64,000 nt of DNA from Novosphingobium sp. PhB165 (GCF_004341845.1 NZ_SLVB01000003.1:584777-648776), one strand, 5' to 3'; numbered from the stretch's first letter, positions 28,248 through 37,359 are shown. Translations and numbers: made by a program. The notes: generated by a model not told the origin, from the sequence alone.

Positions 28248-28461
28248 CGGACCGGCCTTTCGCGCAGCGGACCGGCAGCGTTGATTCGTCTGCCCTCGCC
28301 ACCATTCACCCGATTACGGGCCCGCGCGAAAATCGCGCAGGGCGCCGGAAAAATCGACAAGGATGCGCGCGGAAAGCCGCTGAACTGCTGGGGATTGTTC
28401 ACTCTGCATCTCCCGTTCGCACTGGTTCTTGACAGGGTGGGGTCCCTGCGCTCATAACTCA

Positions 28462-28475
28462 TGACACCGGTTACC
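28462..28475. promoter_or_regulatory. LacI-type operator site D
   Basis: TGACACCGGTTACC, identical to site C before kduI, and the identity extends a further eight bases with one mismatch. It lies in the 456-base gap between the divergent cupin and TonB genes and could serve either direction. Confidence 0.65.
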
Positions 28476-28609
28476 AAGACCGGCAAGAAAGAACTGGGTG
28501 CTGGCCGGATGCTGTCCTGAAGGACATGGCGGCCGCCCTGGAATGCGTCCATGCGGCGCAGGGAGCAGAATGCCGGAGAAAGGGTGCGCGCTATTCGTGC
28601 GATCCCCAT

Positions 28610-28623
28610 TGACACCGGTATCA
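28610..28623. promoter_or_regulatory. LacI-type operator site E with overlapping -35 element
   Basis: TGACACCGGTATCA, a near-perfect palindrome and the best of the five sites, 81 bases before the TonB receptor. TTGACA overlaps its left edge. It is 148 bases from site D, about 14 helical turns, a geometry that would permit looping. Confidence 0.7.
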
Positions 28624-28703
28624 TCAGGACTGAAAAAGGTCTCGCAGGGGACCCGGGAAGTCCGCGTTGAAAAAGGCCGCAAAGGCCGTGAGGGGGAGTG
28701 ATC

Positions 28704-31595
28704 ATGCGCCTGAACAATTCCAGGGTTCATGCTTCGAGGATTTCGCTACTGAAGATCGCACTGGTGGCCGGGAGCGCGCTGGCGCTGCCGCAGCTGGCCT
28801 TCGCGCAGGACGCCGCACCGCAGGATGCCGCGCCGCAGGCCGCCGAAGCCACGCCGAACGCCGAAGACATCATCGTCACCGGCTACCGGCAGTCGCTTCA
28901 GGCCGCGCTCAACCTGAAGCGCGATTCGGTCAGCTCGGTCGATGCCATCGTCGCTGAAGACATGGCCAAGTTCCCCGACCAGAACCTTGCCGAATCGCTG
29001 CAGCGCATCCCCGGCATCTCGATCCAGCGCGACGGCGGCGAAGGCCGCTCGATCACCGTGCGCGGCCTTGGCGCCCAGTTCACCCGCGTTCGCGTGAACG
29101 GCCTTGAGACCATTGCCACCAGTTCCGACGGTGCCAGCGCCAACCGCGATCGCTCATTCGATTTCAACGTCTTCGCGTCCGAACTGTTCAGCAGCCTGGT
29201 GGTGCACAAGACCGCAGAAGCCAGCCTTGACGAAGGCTCGCTGGGTGCGGTCGTGGACCTCAACACCGGCAATCCGCTCGCGGGCAAGACCGGCCTTTCC
29301 GCCGTACTGAACGTGCAGGGTTCGTACAACGACCTGTCCAAGAACGTCGGCCCGCGCCTCGCCGGCCTGGTGTCGTGGAAGAACGACGCCGGAACGCTGG
29401 GCGTGAATCTTTCCGCAGCCTATTCGCACACCGATACGCTGGAAGTCGGCAACAACACGGTGCGCTGGGCGCAGGCCTATTTCAATTCGGTGGACGGCAC
29501 CCCGTGCTATTATTCGGTAGCCCCGGCGACCGGCGGCAATCCCGTTAATTCGGGCGGTTTCTATCGCCCCTCTGCCGCGTGCGACCAGGCCTCGCTCTCG
29601 TTCCATGCCCGCATTCCGCGCTATGGCAAAGTGGAACATGACCGTGAGCGTCTGGGCCTGACCGGATCGATCCAGTTCGAGCCGACCGACCGCACCAAGC
29701 TCTCGATCGACGGGCTCTATTCGCGCTTCAAGGAAAAGCGCGCCGAACAGTGGCTGGAAGTGCTGGCCCGTTCGAACGAGCGCAGCTTCAACGTCGTCGA
29801 CCCGACTTATGACGACAACGGCAACATGGTCAGCGGCACATACAATAACGCCTACGTCCGCACCGAAAGCTACCTGCGCAAGTCGGATACCGAATTCTAC
29901 CAGATCGGCGCGACGCTGGATCAGGACATTACCGATACCTTCCGCGTCACCGCGCTGGGCGGCATCTCGCAGTCCAACGCCAAGATCCCGGTCGAAACCA
30001 CCATCGCCTATGACGCGAAGGGCGCGAACGGCTTCAACTTCGACTATTCGGACATGAAGTCGCCGGTGCTCAACTACGGCATCGACGTCACCAACCCGGC
30101 CACCTTCCAGCTCGCCGAAATCCGCGACCGTCCTTCCTATGTGAAGAACCAGTTCAAGACCGCGCAGCTGCGCTCCGAATGGGATGTGACCAAGGGCTTC
30201 ACCGTGAAGGCGGGCGCGGTCTGGCGGCGCTACAACTTCCGCACGCAGCTGTGGGCACGCGATACCGTGGCCTGCGGCACCAACGGCAAGCCCGACCTGA
30301 TCCTGGGCACCACCACGTGCTCGGCCTCGGTCTATGGCTTGCCCGTCACCTCGGACATCTCGCAGCTGGTCAATCTGGGCGATGCCGGTCAGCCCAGCGG
30401 CACCACCAATTCCTGGCTGGTGGCGAACATCAACAACGCTGCCGACTATACCAACCTCTATCAGCGCACCGCCGTGGAGGATCTGGGCAGCAATCGCCGC
30501 GTCCAGGAAACCACTTCGGGCGGTTACCTCCAGTTCGACGTGAAGGGTGACATCTTCGGGCTGGAATTCGCCGGCAACGCGGGCATGCGCTATGCCCACA
30601 CCAACCAGCAGTCGACTGGCTATACGGCCGGGATCCCCGCCACGGTCGGGCGGACTTACGACGACTGGCTGCCCTCGATGAACCTGGCCTTCTATCCCCG
30701 GCATGACGTGATCGTGCGCGGCGCCATCGCCAAGGTCATCACCCGGCCTTCGCTCGGCAACCTGAACCCCGGCGGTTCGGTCGACGGGTTCAACTACAAG
30801 GTCACTTACGGCAACCCGTTCCTCGATCCCTACCGCGCCACCAACTTCGACGCTTCGGTGGAGTGGTACTTCATGCCCGGCGCGCTGCTGTCGGTGGCGG
30901 GCTTCATCAAGAAGATCGAGAGCTTCCCGGTCGCCGGCACTTATGTCGCCACGTTGCCGCAGCTTGGCCTCGACAAGTCGGTGCTGCTGCCCAGCTCGCC
31001 GGCCTACATCAACTACGATCCCAATCAGGAATACGTGGTGTCCTCGCAGGTGAACGGTCAGGGCGCGACGCTGAAAGGCGTGGAAGTGGCCATGCAGATG
31101 CCCTTCACCTTCCTGCCCGGCCTGCTCAGCCACACCGGCTTCCAGGCCAATGCCACCTTCATCGACAGCCATGCCCAATATCAGCAGACCGGCCCGGCCG
31201 TTTCCGCCTGCACCCGCAATGCGGCCGGTGCCTGCACGCTTGTCGGCGTATCGGCGATCTACGATTCGACGCTTTACGGCGTGTCGAAGCGGAGCTGGAA
31301 CGCCACGCTCTACTATGACGATGGCAAGTTCAGCATTCGCGGATCGGTCAGCTATCGCGGGCCCTTCGTCGATCAGGGCAGCGCCACCGGCAACGTGTTC
31401 GAGGGCTATGGCTCCTACACCAGCGTCGATGCCGCCGTGCGCTATCAGGCGACCGATTGGCTGGAACTCTCGATCGACGGTACCAACCTGACCGACGAAT
31501 ATCGCTACCGTTGGAACGACGTCGACGCACAGCGCAACTACGAGAACAACCACTTCGGGCGCACCATCCTGTTCGGGGCGCGGGTCAAGTACTGA
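28704..31595 (+). CDS. TonB-dependent outer-membrane receptor for glycans
   Basis: A 963-residue receptor. A signal peptide (about residues 1-36, ending ALPQLAFAQ) is followed by a TonB-box-like EDIIVTGYRQSLQAAL segment, a plug domain (about 55-170, with RIPGISIQRDGGEGRSITVR) and a long beta-barrel ending in the family-typical aromatic/Lys pattern (FGARVKY). The N-terminal pattern is that of the large TonB-dependent receptors sphingomonads and Caulobacter use for oligosaccharides. The ATG at 28704 lies five bases after GGGGGAG. Leads an apparent operon with the esterase, GH43 and uxuB genes and carries operators D and E upstream. Confidence 0.93.
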   Translation: MRLNNSRVHASRISLLKIALVAGSALALPQLAFAQDAAPQDAAPQAAEATPNAEDIIVTGYRQSLQAALNLKRDSVSSVDAIVAEDMAKFPDQNLAESLQRIPGISIQRDGGEGRSITVRGLGAQFTRVRVNGLETIATSSDGASANRDRSFDFNVFASELFSSLVVHKTAEASLDEGSLGAVVDLNTGNPLAGKTGLSAVLNVQGSYNDLSKNVGPRLAGLVSWKNDAGTLGVNLSAAYSHTDTLEVGNNTVRWAQAYFNSVDGTPCYYSVAPATGGNPVNSGGFYRPSAACDQASLSFHARIPRYGKVEHDRERLGLTGSIQFEPTDRTKLSIDGLYSRFKEKRAEQWLEVLARSNERSFNVVDPTYDDNGNMVSGTYNNAYVRTESYLRKSDTEFYQIGATLDQDITDTFRVTALGGISQSNAKIPVETTIAYDAKGANGFNFDYSDMKSPVLNYGIDVTNPATFQLAEIRDRPSYVKNQFKTAQLRSEWDVTKGFTVKAGAVWRRYNFRTQLWARDTVACGTNGKPDLILGTTTCSASVYGLPVTSDISQLVNLGDAGQPSGTTNSWLVANINNAADYTNLYQRTAVEDLGSNRRVQETTSGGYLQFDVKGDIFGLEFAGNAGMRYAHTNQQSTGYTAGIPATVGRTYDDWLPSMNLAFYPRHDVIVRGAIAKVITRPSLGNLNPGGSVDGFNYKVTYGNPFLDPYRATNFDASVEWYFMPGALLSVAGFIKKIESFPVAGTYVATLPQLGLDKSVLLPSSPAYINYDPNQEYVVSSQVNGQGATLKGVEVAMQMPFTFLPGLLSHTGFQANATFIDSHAQYQQTGPAVSACTRNAAGACTLVGVSAIYDSTLYGVSKRSWNATLYYDDGKFSIRGSVSYRGPFVDQGSATGNVFEGYGSYTSVDAAVRYQATDWLELSIDGTNLTDEYRYRWNDVDAQRNYENNHFGRTILFGARVKY

Positions 31596-31653
31596 CCTCT
31601 CTCCCAAACCTGAAACACCTTGAATACCTGAGATAAAATGGGAGAGTGCCGCC

Positions 31654-32655
31654 ATGACCATCGACCGTAGATCGTTCGTGGCGGCCTCTCTCGTTTCGGG
31701 GCTGCTGGCCGGAGAAACCGCCTTCGCGCAGACACCTCCACCGGGGTTAGGGGGAAGCCGTTCAACGGCCCTGCCCGACCCGACCGAAACCATCGACCTC
31801 TGGCCCAAAGGCGTGCCGGGCATGCCCGCCACGCCGCCGGTGGAAACCATCGACGATCGTTCCACCCAGGCCCACATCCCCGACCGCGCCGTCCACGGCA
31901 CAGCCCGTCCGCGCATGGTCGTGTTCCGTCCCGATCGCCCCAATGGCGCCGCCGTGCTGCTGACGCCGGGCGGCGGCTACCAGCGGGTGGTGATCGACAA
32001 GGAAGGCTATGAAATGGCGCGCTGGCTCACCGCGCGCGGCTTCACCGCTTTCGTCCTGTTCTACCGCCTGCCCGGCGAAGGCTGGGCCAATCGCCCGGAC
32101 ACTCCGCTTTCCGATGCGCAGCGCGCCATGCGGCTGATCCGCCACCGCGCGAAGGACTTCTCGCTCGATCCCGAGCGCGTTGCCGCCATGGGCTTTTCCG
32201 CCGGCGGCCATGTCTGCGCCAGCCTTTCCACGCGCTTCGCCGCGACGGTCTACACACCCGTCGACGAGGCGGACCGCATGTCCGCGCGCCCGTTCTGCGC
32301 CGCGCCGATCTATCCGGTGGTCTCTATGGACCCCGCCATCGCCCATGCCGGATCGCGCGACCTGCTGCTCGGCCCCTCGCCCAGCGCCGCGCTCGAAGCC
32401 GCGCATTCGCCCGAGCGCAATGTCCCCGCCGATGCCCCGCCGCACTGGCTGCTCCATGCCGAGGATGACACCACCGTCCCTGTGGAGAACACCGTGCGCC
32501 TGCGCGCGGCGCTGAAAGCACGCGGCATCACAGTGGAAACCCATCTTTTCGAGCACGGCGGCCACGGCTTCGGCCTGCGCGGCGCCGTGGGCAAGCCGGT
32601 GGAAGTCTGGCCCGAGCTGTGGCGCGCCTGGGCGCGCACCAAGGGCCTTGGATAA
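31654..32655 (+). CDS. Exported alpha/beta hydrolase, probable acetyl-xylan or similar carbohydrate esterase
   Basis: A 333-residue alpha/beta hydrolase with a Tat-type signal (DRRSFVAASLVSGLLAG). The oxyanion region is LTPGGGYQRVVID, the nucleophile elbow GFSAGGHVCASL (Ser near residue 180), the Asp in HAEDDTTVPV and the His in FEHGGHGFGL. This pattern matches the bacterial esterase group that deacetylates xylan. It lies 58 bases after the receptor and 18 before the GH43 gene, so it is likely part of the same glycan-degrading operon. Confidence 0.87.
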   Translation: MTIDRRSFVAASLVSGLLAGETAFAQTPPPGLGGSRSTALPDPTETIDLWPKGVPGMPATPPVETIDDRSTQAHIPDRAVHGTARPRMVVFRPDRPNGAAVLLTPGGGYQRVVIDKEGYEMARWLTARGFTAFVLFYRLPGEGWANRPDTPLSDAQRAMRLIRHRAKDFSLDPERVAAMGFSAGGHVCASLSTRFAATVYTPVDEADRMSARPFCAAPIYPVVSMDPAIAHAGSRDLLLGPSPSAALEAAHSPERNVPADAPPHWLLHAEDDTTVPVENTVRLRAALKARGITVETHLFEHGGHGFGLRGAVGKPVEVWPELWRAWARTKGLG

Positions 32656-32673
32656 GACGGCCCGGCTGACGGA

Positions 32674-34314
32674 ATGACGATGGACAGACGTGACGCATTG
32701 AAAGCCGCCCTCATCGGCGGCGTGGGACTGACGGCAGGCGGGCTTCAGGGGGAAGCCGCTGCCGCCAGGGAGCCCGGGGCGGGCTATCCTCCTCTCCAGC
32801 CTGCCCCGGCTCCCGCACGCTGGCGGCGCGGGTTCGACAACCAGCGCATGTCCGACCTCGGCAACGGCACGATGCTGAACCCGGTGATCTCGGGCGACCG
32901 GCCCGATCCGGCCGTGCTGAAAGACGGGGAGGACTATTACCTCACCTTCTCCAGCTTCGATTCCTATCCGGGCCTGACGATCTGGCACAGCCGCGATCTG
33001 GTGAACTGGCAGCCGCGCAAACCGGCGCTCACCCGCAATATCGGCTCGGTCTGGGCGGTCAGCCTTGAAAAGCACAAGGGCCGCTACTTCCTCTACATTC
33101 CGGTCAAGGCCGATCCCAACGAGATCTACGTGATCTGGGCCGATCACATCGACGGCCCCTGGAGCGACCCGAAACCGCTGGGCCTGCACGACCACATCGA
33201 CCCCTGCCATGCCGTGGGCGAGGACGGTTCGCGCTGGCTGTTCCTCTCGGGCGGAGACCGCGTGCGGCTGACCGACGACGGCCTCTCGCTCGCAGGCAAG
33301 GTCGAGCATGTCTACGATCCGTGGCACTATCCGGATGAGTGGGATGTCGAGGGTTTCTCGCCCGAAGGCCCCAAGATCCACCGCCACGGGGGCTGGTTCT
33401 ACATGCTCACCGCCGTCGGCGGCACGGCCGGTCCGCCGACCGGACACATGGTGATCGCCGCCCGCGCCCGCTCGATCCACGGGCCGTGGGAGCAGCACCC
33501 CGGCAACCCACTGGTCCGCACCGAAAACCAGTCCGAAGCATGGTGGTCGCGCGGGCATGCCTCGCTGGTGGAGGGGCCGGACAAGCGCTGGTACACACTC
33601 TACCACGGGTTCGAGAACGGCTTCTGGACGCTCGGCCGCCAGTGCCTGCTCGACACGATCGAGTGGACGCCGGACGGTTGGTTCCGGATGACCGGCGGCG
33701 ATCTTTCGAAGCCGCTGCCGATCCCGAAGGTCGCCAATCCGCTGCCGCATGGCATGCCGCTTTCCGACGATTTTGCGAAGCCGCTGGCGATGGGCTCGAA
33801 GTGGTCGTTCTTCCGCCCCGCGCCCGATGAGGCCAGCCGCGTGCGCGTTTCCGGCGGGGCGCTGCACTTGGCCGGCAAGGGCCTTGCGCCCTCCTCCGGA
33901 TCGCCGCTGCTGCTGATCGCGGGCGACACCAGCTACCAGTTCGAATGCGATATCGAGATCCCGGCAGGCGGGACGGCCGGGCTGGTGCTGTTCTATGACG
34001 ACAAGCTCTACGCCGGGCTCGGCTTCGACGAGGGCCGCTTCGTCACTCACCAGTACGGCATGGAGCGCGGCCGCCCCGCCAACCCGCATGGCCGCCGCAT
34101 GAAAATGCGTGTGACCAACCGCCGCCACATCGTTTCGTATCATACCTCGGGCGACGGCGGCGCAACGTGGAAGCGATTTGACCGGGGGATGGAAGTCTCG
34201 GGATACCACCACAATGTCCGTGGGGGGTTCCTCATGCTACGTCCGGGGCTATATGCAGCGGGAGAAGGCGAAGCCACTTTCCGCGATTTCAGATTCACTG
34301 CCCTGGATGACTGA
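32674..34314 (+). CDS. Glycoside hydrolase family 43 protein
   Basis: A 546-residue exported enzyme with a Tat-type leader (DRRDALKAALIGGVGLTAG). The five-bladed propeller spans about residues 68-340, with catalytic base Asp in SGDRPDPAVLKDGEDYYLTF and proposed general-acid Glu in GFSPEGPKIHRHGGWFY. A C-terminal beta-sandwich domain (about 365-545) is like those of GH43 xylosidases. Substrate likely xylo- or arabino-oligosaccharides. Its stop overlaps the ATG of a 41-residue ORF (TGATG) that in turn overlaps uxuB. Confidence 0.9.
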   Translation: MTMDRRDALKAALIGGVGLTAGGLQGEAAAAREPGAGYPPLQPAPAPARWRRGFDNQRMSDLGNGTMLNPVISGDRPDPAVLKDGEDYYLTFSSFDSYPGLTIWHSRDLVNWQPRKPALTRNIGSVWAVSLEKHKGRYFLYIPVKADPNEIYVIWADHIDGPWSDPKPLGLHDHIDPCHAVGEDGSRWLFLSGGDRVRLTDDGLSLAGKVEHVYDPWHYPDEWDVEGFSPEGPKIHRHGGWFYMLTAVGGTAGPPTGHMVIAARARSIHGPWEQHPGNPLVRTENQSEAWWSRGHASLVEGPDKRWYTLYHGFENGFWTLGRQCLLDTIEWTPDGWFRMTGGDLSKPLPIPKVANPLPHGMPLSDDFAKPLAMGSKWSFFRPAPDEASRVRVSGGALHLAGKGLAPSSGSPLLLIAGDTSYQFECDIEIPAGGTAGLVLFYDDKLYAGLGFDEGRFVTHQYGMERGRPANPHGRRMKMRVTNRRHIVSYHTSGDGGATWKRFDRGMEVSGYHHNVRGGFLMLRPGLYAAGEGEATFRDFRFTALDD

Positions 34315-34439
34315 TGCATCTCCGCCCCTTGGCCGACACACTGGCCCGCTCATTGGACCTCCACGCCGACCGCCTGCGGCCCGCCGCGCAGGTGCACGTT
34401 CCGGCCTGTAACCACGCCAGCAAGGGCTTTCGCCCGTGA
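34314..34439 (+). CDS. Possible 41-residue coupled ORF between GH43 and uxuB
   Basis: An ATG overlapping the GH43 stop (TGATG) opens a 41-codon frame whose TGA overlaps the GTG start of uxuB (GTGA). The product is basic and begins MHLRPLADTLARSLDLHADR. No family is recognised. It may be a real microprotein, a leader that couples uxuB translation to GH43, or a chance frame in a short gap. The double overlap is the only support. Confidence 0.3.
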   Translation: MHLRPLADTLARSLDLHADRLRPAAQVHVPACNHASKGFRP

Positions 34440-35830
34440 GGCTTTCCAGCGAAACGCTCTCCCGCCTGTCCGACTCCGTCGCCCGGCCCGGCTATGACCG
34501 CAAGGCGCAGGCCGCCGGCATCGTCCATTTCGGCATGGGCGCTTTCCACCGCGCGCATCAGGCCTGGTACACCGACCGGGCCATGGCCGCGGGCGACCGC
34601 GACTGGGGCATCGTCGGCGTTTCGCTGCGCTCCGCCAATGTCGCGCGCCAGCTCAATCCGCAGGACGGGCTCTACACGCTCACCGAATGCTCGGCCGAGC
34701 GCAACCGGATGCGGGTGATCGGCTCGGTCCAGCGTGTGATCGTCGCCAGCGAGGATGCCGAAGCGGTGATCGCCGCCCTCGCCGCGCCGGAAACCCGGAT
34801 CGTCACCTTCACCATCACGGAAAAGGGCTATTGCCGCGCCGCCGACGGATCGCTCGATCCCTTCCTGGCGCACCATGGCAGCATCTATGCCTTCCTCGAA
34901 CAGGGGCTGCGCCGCCGCCGCGCGCAAGGCCTGCCCGGCCTGACCCTGCTTTCGTGCGACAATCTTGCCCTCAACGGCCGCCAGCTTGAGCGGCTGATGG
35001 GCGAATATCTCGCCCGCCACGATCCCGAACTTGGCGCATGGGTCGCAGCCGAGTGCACGTTCCCCTGCGCGATGATCGACCGCATCGTGCCCGCCACCAC
35101 TGCCGCAGACCGCAAGATGGTGGCGACGCTCGCCCGCCTCGACGATGACGGCGCGGTGATGACCGAACCCTTCACGCAGTGGGTGATCGAGGACAAGTTC
35201 GCCGGCCCGCGCCCCGCGTGGGAGAAGGTTGGCGCCGAACTGGTGTCCGACGTCGCGCCTTACGAGGCGGCCAAGCTGCGCATGCTCAACGGCGCGCACT
35301 CGGCGCTGGCCTATCTCGGGCTCGAACACGGGCACGCCTTCGTCCATCAGGCGGTGGGCAACCCGGCGATCCGGCCGCTGATCGAGCAGATCATGCATGT
35401 CGAAGCCCAGCCGACGATCAAGGCCGCCCCGGCGCAGGACCTTCAGGCCTATGCCGACGCCCTGCTCGCCCGCTTTGCCAATCCGGCGCTGCAACACCGG
35501 CTGATTCAGATCGCCATGGACGGCAGCCAGAAGATCCCGCAGCGCTGGCTGGAAACGCTTGCCGCCAATCAGGCGAAAGGCAAGCAGTGCCCGGCGATCC
35601 TGACCGCGCTGGCCGCCTGGCTGCGCCACGTGCGCGGCGACAATTCCGCCAAGTGGGGCCCGGTGGACGATCCCATGGCTGTCCGCCTTGCCGACATCTG
35701 GCGCGAACAGGGCGTCAGCGGCACCCCGCGCGCGCTGTTCGGCGAAGGCGGCCTGTTCGCGAAGACATGGACCGCCGGCGAGACCGATTTCAAGGCCCTG
35801 GCCGAGCGATTGGCCCGGGCGAACGCCTGA
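34436..35830 (+). CDS. uxuB: Mannitol dehydrogenase-family protein, probable D-fructuronate reductase
   Basis: A 464-residue polyol-specific long-chain dehydrogenase. The N-terminal nucleotide-binding region is IVHFGMGAFHRAHQAWYTD, and the central catalytic segment AAKLRMLNGAHSALAYLGLE carries the Lys and the conserved N-x-x-H. Family members include mannitol dehydrogenase, UxuB and tagaturonate reductases; the uronate locus favours fructuronate/mannonate interconversion feeding 2-keto-3-deoxygluconate formation. UxuA and UxaC are not in this window. The GTG start overlaps the small upstream ORF. Confidence 0.88.
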   Translation: MRLSSETLSRLSDSVARPGYDRKAQAAGIVHFGMGAFHRAHQAWYTDRAMAAGDRDWGIVGVSLRSANVARQLNPQDGLYTLTECSAERNRMRVIGSVQRVIVASEDAEAVIAALAAPETRIVTFTITEKGYCRAADGSLDPFLAHHGSIYAFLEQGLRRRRAQGLPGLTLLSCDNLALNGRQLERLMGEYLARHDPELGAWVAAECTFPCAMIDRIVPATTAADRKMVATLARLDDDGAVMTEPFTQWVIEDKFAGPRPAWEKVGAELVSDVAPYEAAKLRMLNGAHSALAYLGLEHGHAFVHQAVGNPAIRPLIEQIMHVEAQPTIKAAPAQDLQAYADALLARFANPALQHRLIQIAMDGSQKIPQRWLETLAANQAKGKQCPAILTALAAWLRHVRGDNSAKWGPVDDPMAVRLADIWREQGVSGTPRALFGEGGLFAKTWTAGETDFKALAERLARANA

Positions 35831-35836
35831 GGATCG

Positions 35837-36766
35837 CTAGGCCAGGACCGCCTGCCCTTCGGCCGCCAGGCCGGCGACAAGGTCGAAGGGCGTGGTCTGG
35901 TAGATCTCGTTGATCCAGTTCGCGAACAGCAGGTGCGCGTGGCTGCGCCAGCGATTCTTCGGCTCCCGCGTGGGATCGTCGGCCGGAAAATAGCCGGCGG
36001 GAAGCTGGGCCGAACCGTCGCGGTGATACTCACCCGCAAGCGTATCGCTGTCATATTCCAGATGATTGAACATGTGCAGCGCGCCATGGGCCCGATCGTC
36101 GACGAGACCGGCCCCGGTTTCCGCGCTGTCGGCCAGAACTTGCAGGTCCTGCACCTCCGCCAGGGTCGATGAGCATATCTCCGTCCAGCGCGACACGGGA
36201 ATGTCGAACGTGTCCGAAAAGCCGCGAAGATAGGGCGAAGTGGGCGCGAGATTGCGGTGCTCGAACACGCCGAAGGCTTTGCGCGGCAGATTGTGCTTCG
36301 GCACCCCGTGGAAATGGAAAAGCGCGGCCTGGGCGGCCCAGCAGATCGTGAAGCAGCGATGGACGTGCGTCTGCGTCCAGTCGAAGATCGCGCGCAGTTC
36401 GGGCCAATAGGCCACCTCTTCGAACGGCATGCGCTCGACCGGGGCGCCGGTGATGATGAAGCCGTCGAACCGCTCGTTCCGCACTTCGCTCCATGGCCGG
36501 TAGAAAGCCGCCATGTGATCGGCCGAAGTGTTGCGGGAAACGTGATCGGTGATCCGCACCAGCGTCAATTCGATCTGAAGCGGCGTTGCCCCCAGCAGCC
36601 GGGCCAATTGGGTTTCCGTGCTGATCTTGTCCGGCATGAGGTTGAGCAGGCCGATCCGCAAGGGCCGGATATCCTGACGCACCGCGTCGGTCTCTCCCAT
36701 GACGCGCACGCCCTCTGCCTCCAGGACATGGCGAGCGGGGAGTTGATCGGGTATCTTAATCGGCAC
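35837..36766 (-). CDS. metA: Homoserine O-acyltransferase (MetA/HTS family)
   Basis: A 309-residue glutamine-amidotransferase-fold enzyme that acylates homoserine (succinyl or acetyl donor) as the first committed step of methionine synthesis. Family landmarks: [20 protein letters not shown] near residue 35, the nucleophile region [20 protein letters not shown] (Cys near residue 142), FGVFEH and HLEYDSDTL. The GTG start was chosen because the family begins [11 protein letters not shown]; an upstream extension would run through a structured leader. Donor specificity cannot be read by eye. A strongly folded leader RNA lies upstream. Confidence 0.93.
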   Translation of the reverse strand: MPIKIPDQLPARHVLEAEGVRVMGETDAVRQDIRPLRIGLLNLMPDKISTETQLARLLGATPLQIELTLVRITDHVSRNTSADHMAAFYRPWSEVRNERFDGFIITGAPVERMPFEEVAYWPELRAIFDWTQTHVHRCFTICWAAQAALFHFHGVPKHNLPRKAFGVFEHRNLAPTSPYLRGFSDTFDIPVSRWTEICSSTLAEVQDLQVLADSAETGAGLVDDRAHGALHMFNHLEYDSDTLAGEYHRDGSAQLPAGYFPADDPTREPKNRWRSHAHLLFANWINEIYQTTPFDLVAGLAAEGQAVLA

Positions 36767-36799
36767 GGCGCGTCTCTTCCGCTTACGGGATCGACGCTT

Positions 36800-36900
36800 T
36801 GTGGCTTGCTCCGCTTGGTTGCCGGCTGGGCCACATCCTCCTTGCGGAGTGCCACCTTGCCCGGATCGGCAGGTTGGCGTTGGGCGTCGCCCCAACTCTT
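36800..36900 (-). promoter_or_regulatory. Structured leader RNA upstream of metA, candidate riboswitch or attenuator
   Basis: On the minus strand four stems follow one another: TTGGG..CCCAA (36880-36895), GCCAACCTGCC / GGCAAGGTGGC (36868-36878 with 36851-36861), CTCC-GCAA-GGAG with a GNRA-type loop (36838-36849), and a closing GTGGC/GCCAC pair (36830-36834 with 36801-36805), ending about 35 bases before the metA start. Placement fits a methionine or S-adenosylmethionine sensor. It does not match the SAM-II consensus I remember; the RNA class is unknown to me. Confidence 0.5.
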
Positions 36901-36980
36901 GATGCTGGGATCCTCCTACGTTGCCGCGCCGCATTTCGCAACGGGCAGTTTGTCATGTGAGGCAGAATCCGCGCCTGCGC

Positions 36981-36994
36981 GGGGGGGGGGGGGG
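36981..36994. repeat. Poly-G tract
   Basis: Fourteen consecutive G in the intergenic region between metA and the Anbu gene, about 380 bases from either coding end. It could be a slippage-prone site. It is not within reach of an obvious promoter. Confidence 0.85.
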
Positions 36995-37047
36995 AGCATG
37001 GTGTCGCTTTACCCGTCCGCCCTACTCACCCCGAACCACCACCCACT

Positions 37048-37301
37048 CCGCTCATCCTGAGGCTGTCGAAGGAAGTCGCGCCACGCCTCCGGGGGCTTCG
37101 ACAAGCTCAGCCTGCGCGGGTCTGAAGGGTTTGGTGAGGGAGATCGGATGAAGCGTTTGGGCGTTCGGATCCCCGCTCCGATCATCCTGAACCATCACCC
37201 TCTCCGCTCACCCGAACCATCACCCAACCCCGCTCATCCTGAGCCTGTCGAAGGATGTCGCGCCACACGCCAAGGGCTTCGACAAGCTCAACCTGGGCGG
37301 G
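37048..37301. repeat. Two R1 palindromic repeats
   Basis: Two copies of the R1 family (37048-37120 and 37229-37301), each an inverted pair of gctcatcctgagcctgtcga-type arms. Together with the poly-G tract they fill the gene-free interval between the metA leader and the Anbu gene; nothing else was found there. Confidence 0.75.
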
Positions 37302-37359
37302 TCTGAAAGATTGGTGCAAGGAATCAGAGGAGCGTGGGAAAATTCATGTCCCGCGCCAA

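Noticed and set aside
29154..31943. 929-codon minus-strand frame opposite the TonB receptor
   Set aside because: Antisense to a gene with signal peptide, plug and barrel pattern. The frame exists only because of strong third-position GC bias.
31762..34212. 816-codon minus-strand frame opposite the esterase and GH43 genes
   Set aside because: Same mirror-frame effect. Both plus-strand genes have catalytic motifs and signal peptides; the antisense product has none.
36565..36855. 96-codon frame (minus) through the metA leader
   Set aside because: It overlaps metA in another frame and has no family pattern; the region is better explained as structured leader RNA.
36800..36900. Calling the metA leader a SAM-II riboswitch
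   Set aside because: The conserved SAM-II pseudoknot sequence I remember is not visible, so only an unclassified structured leader is claimed.
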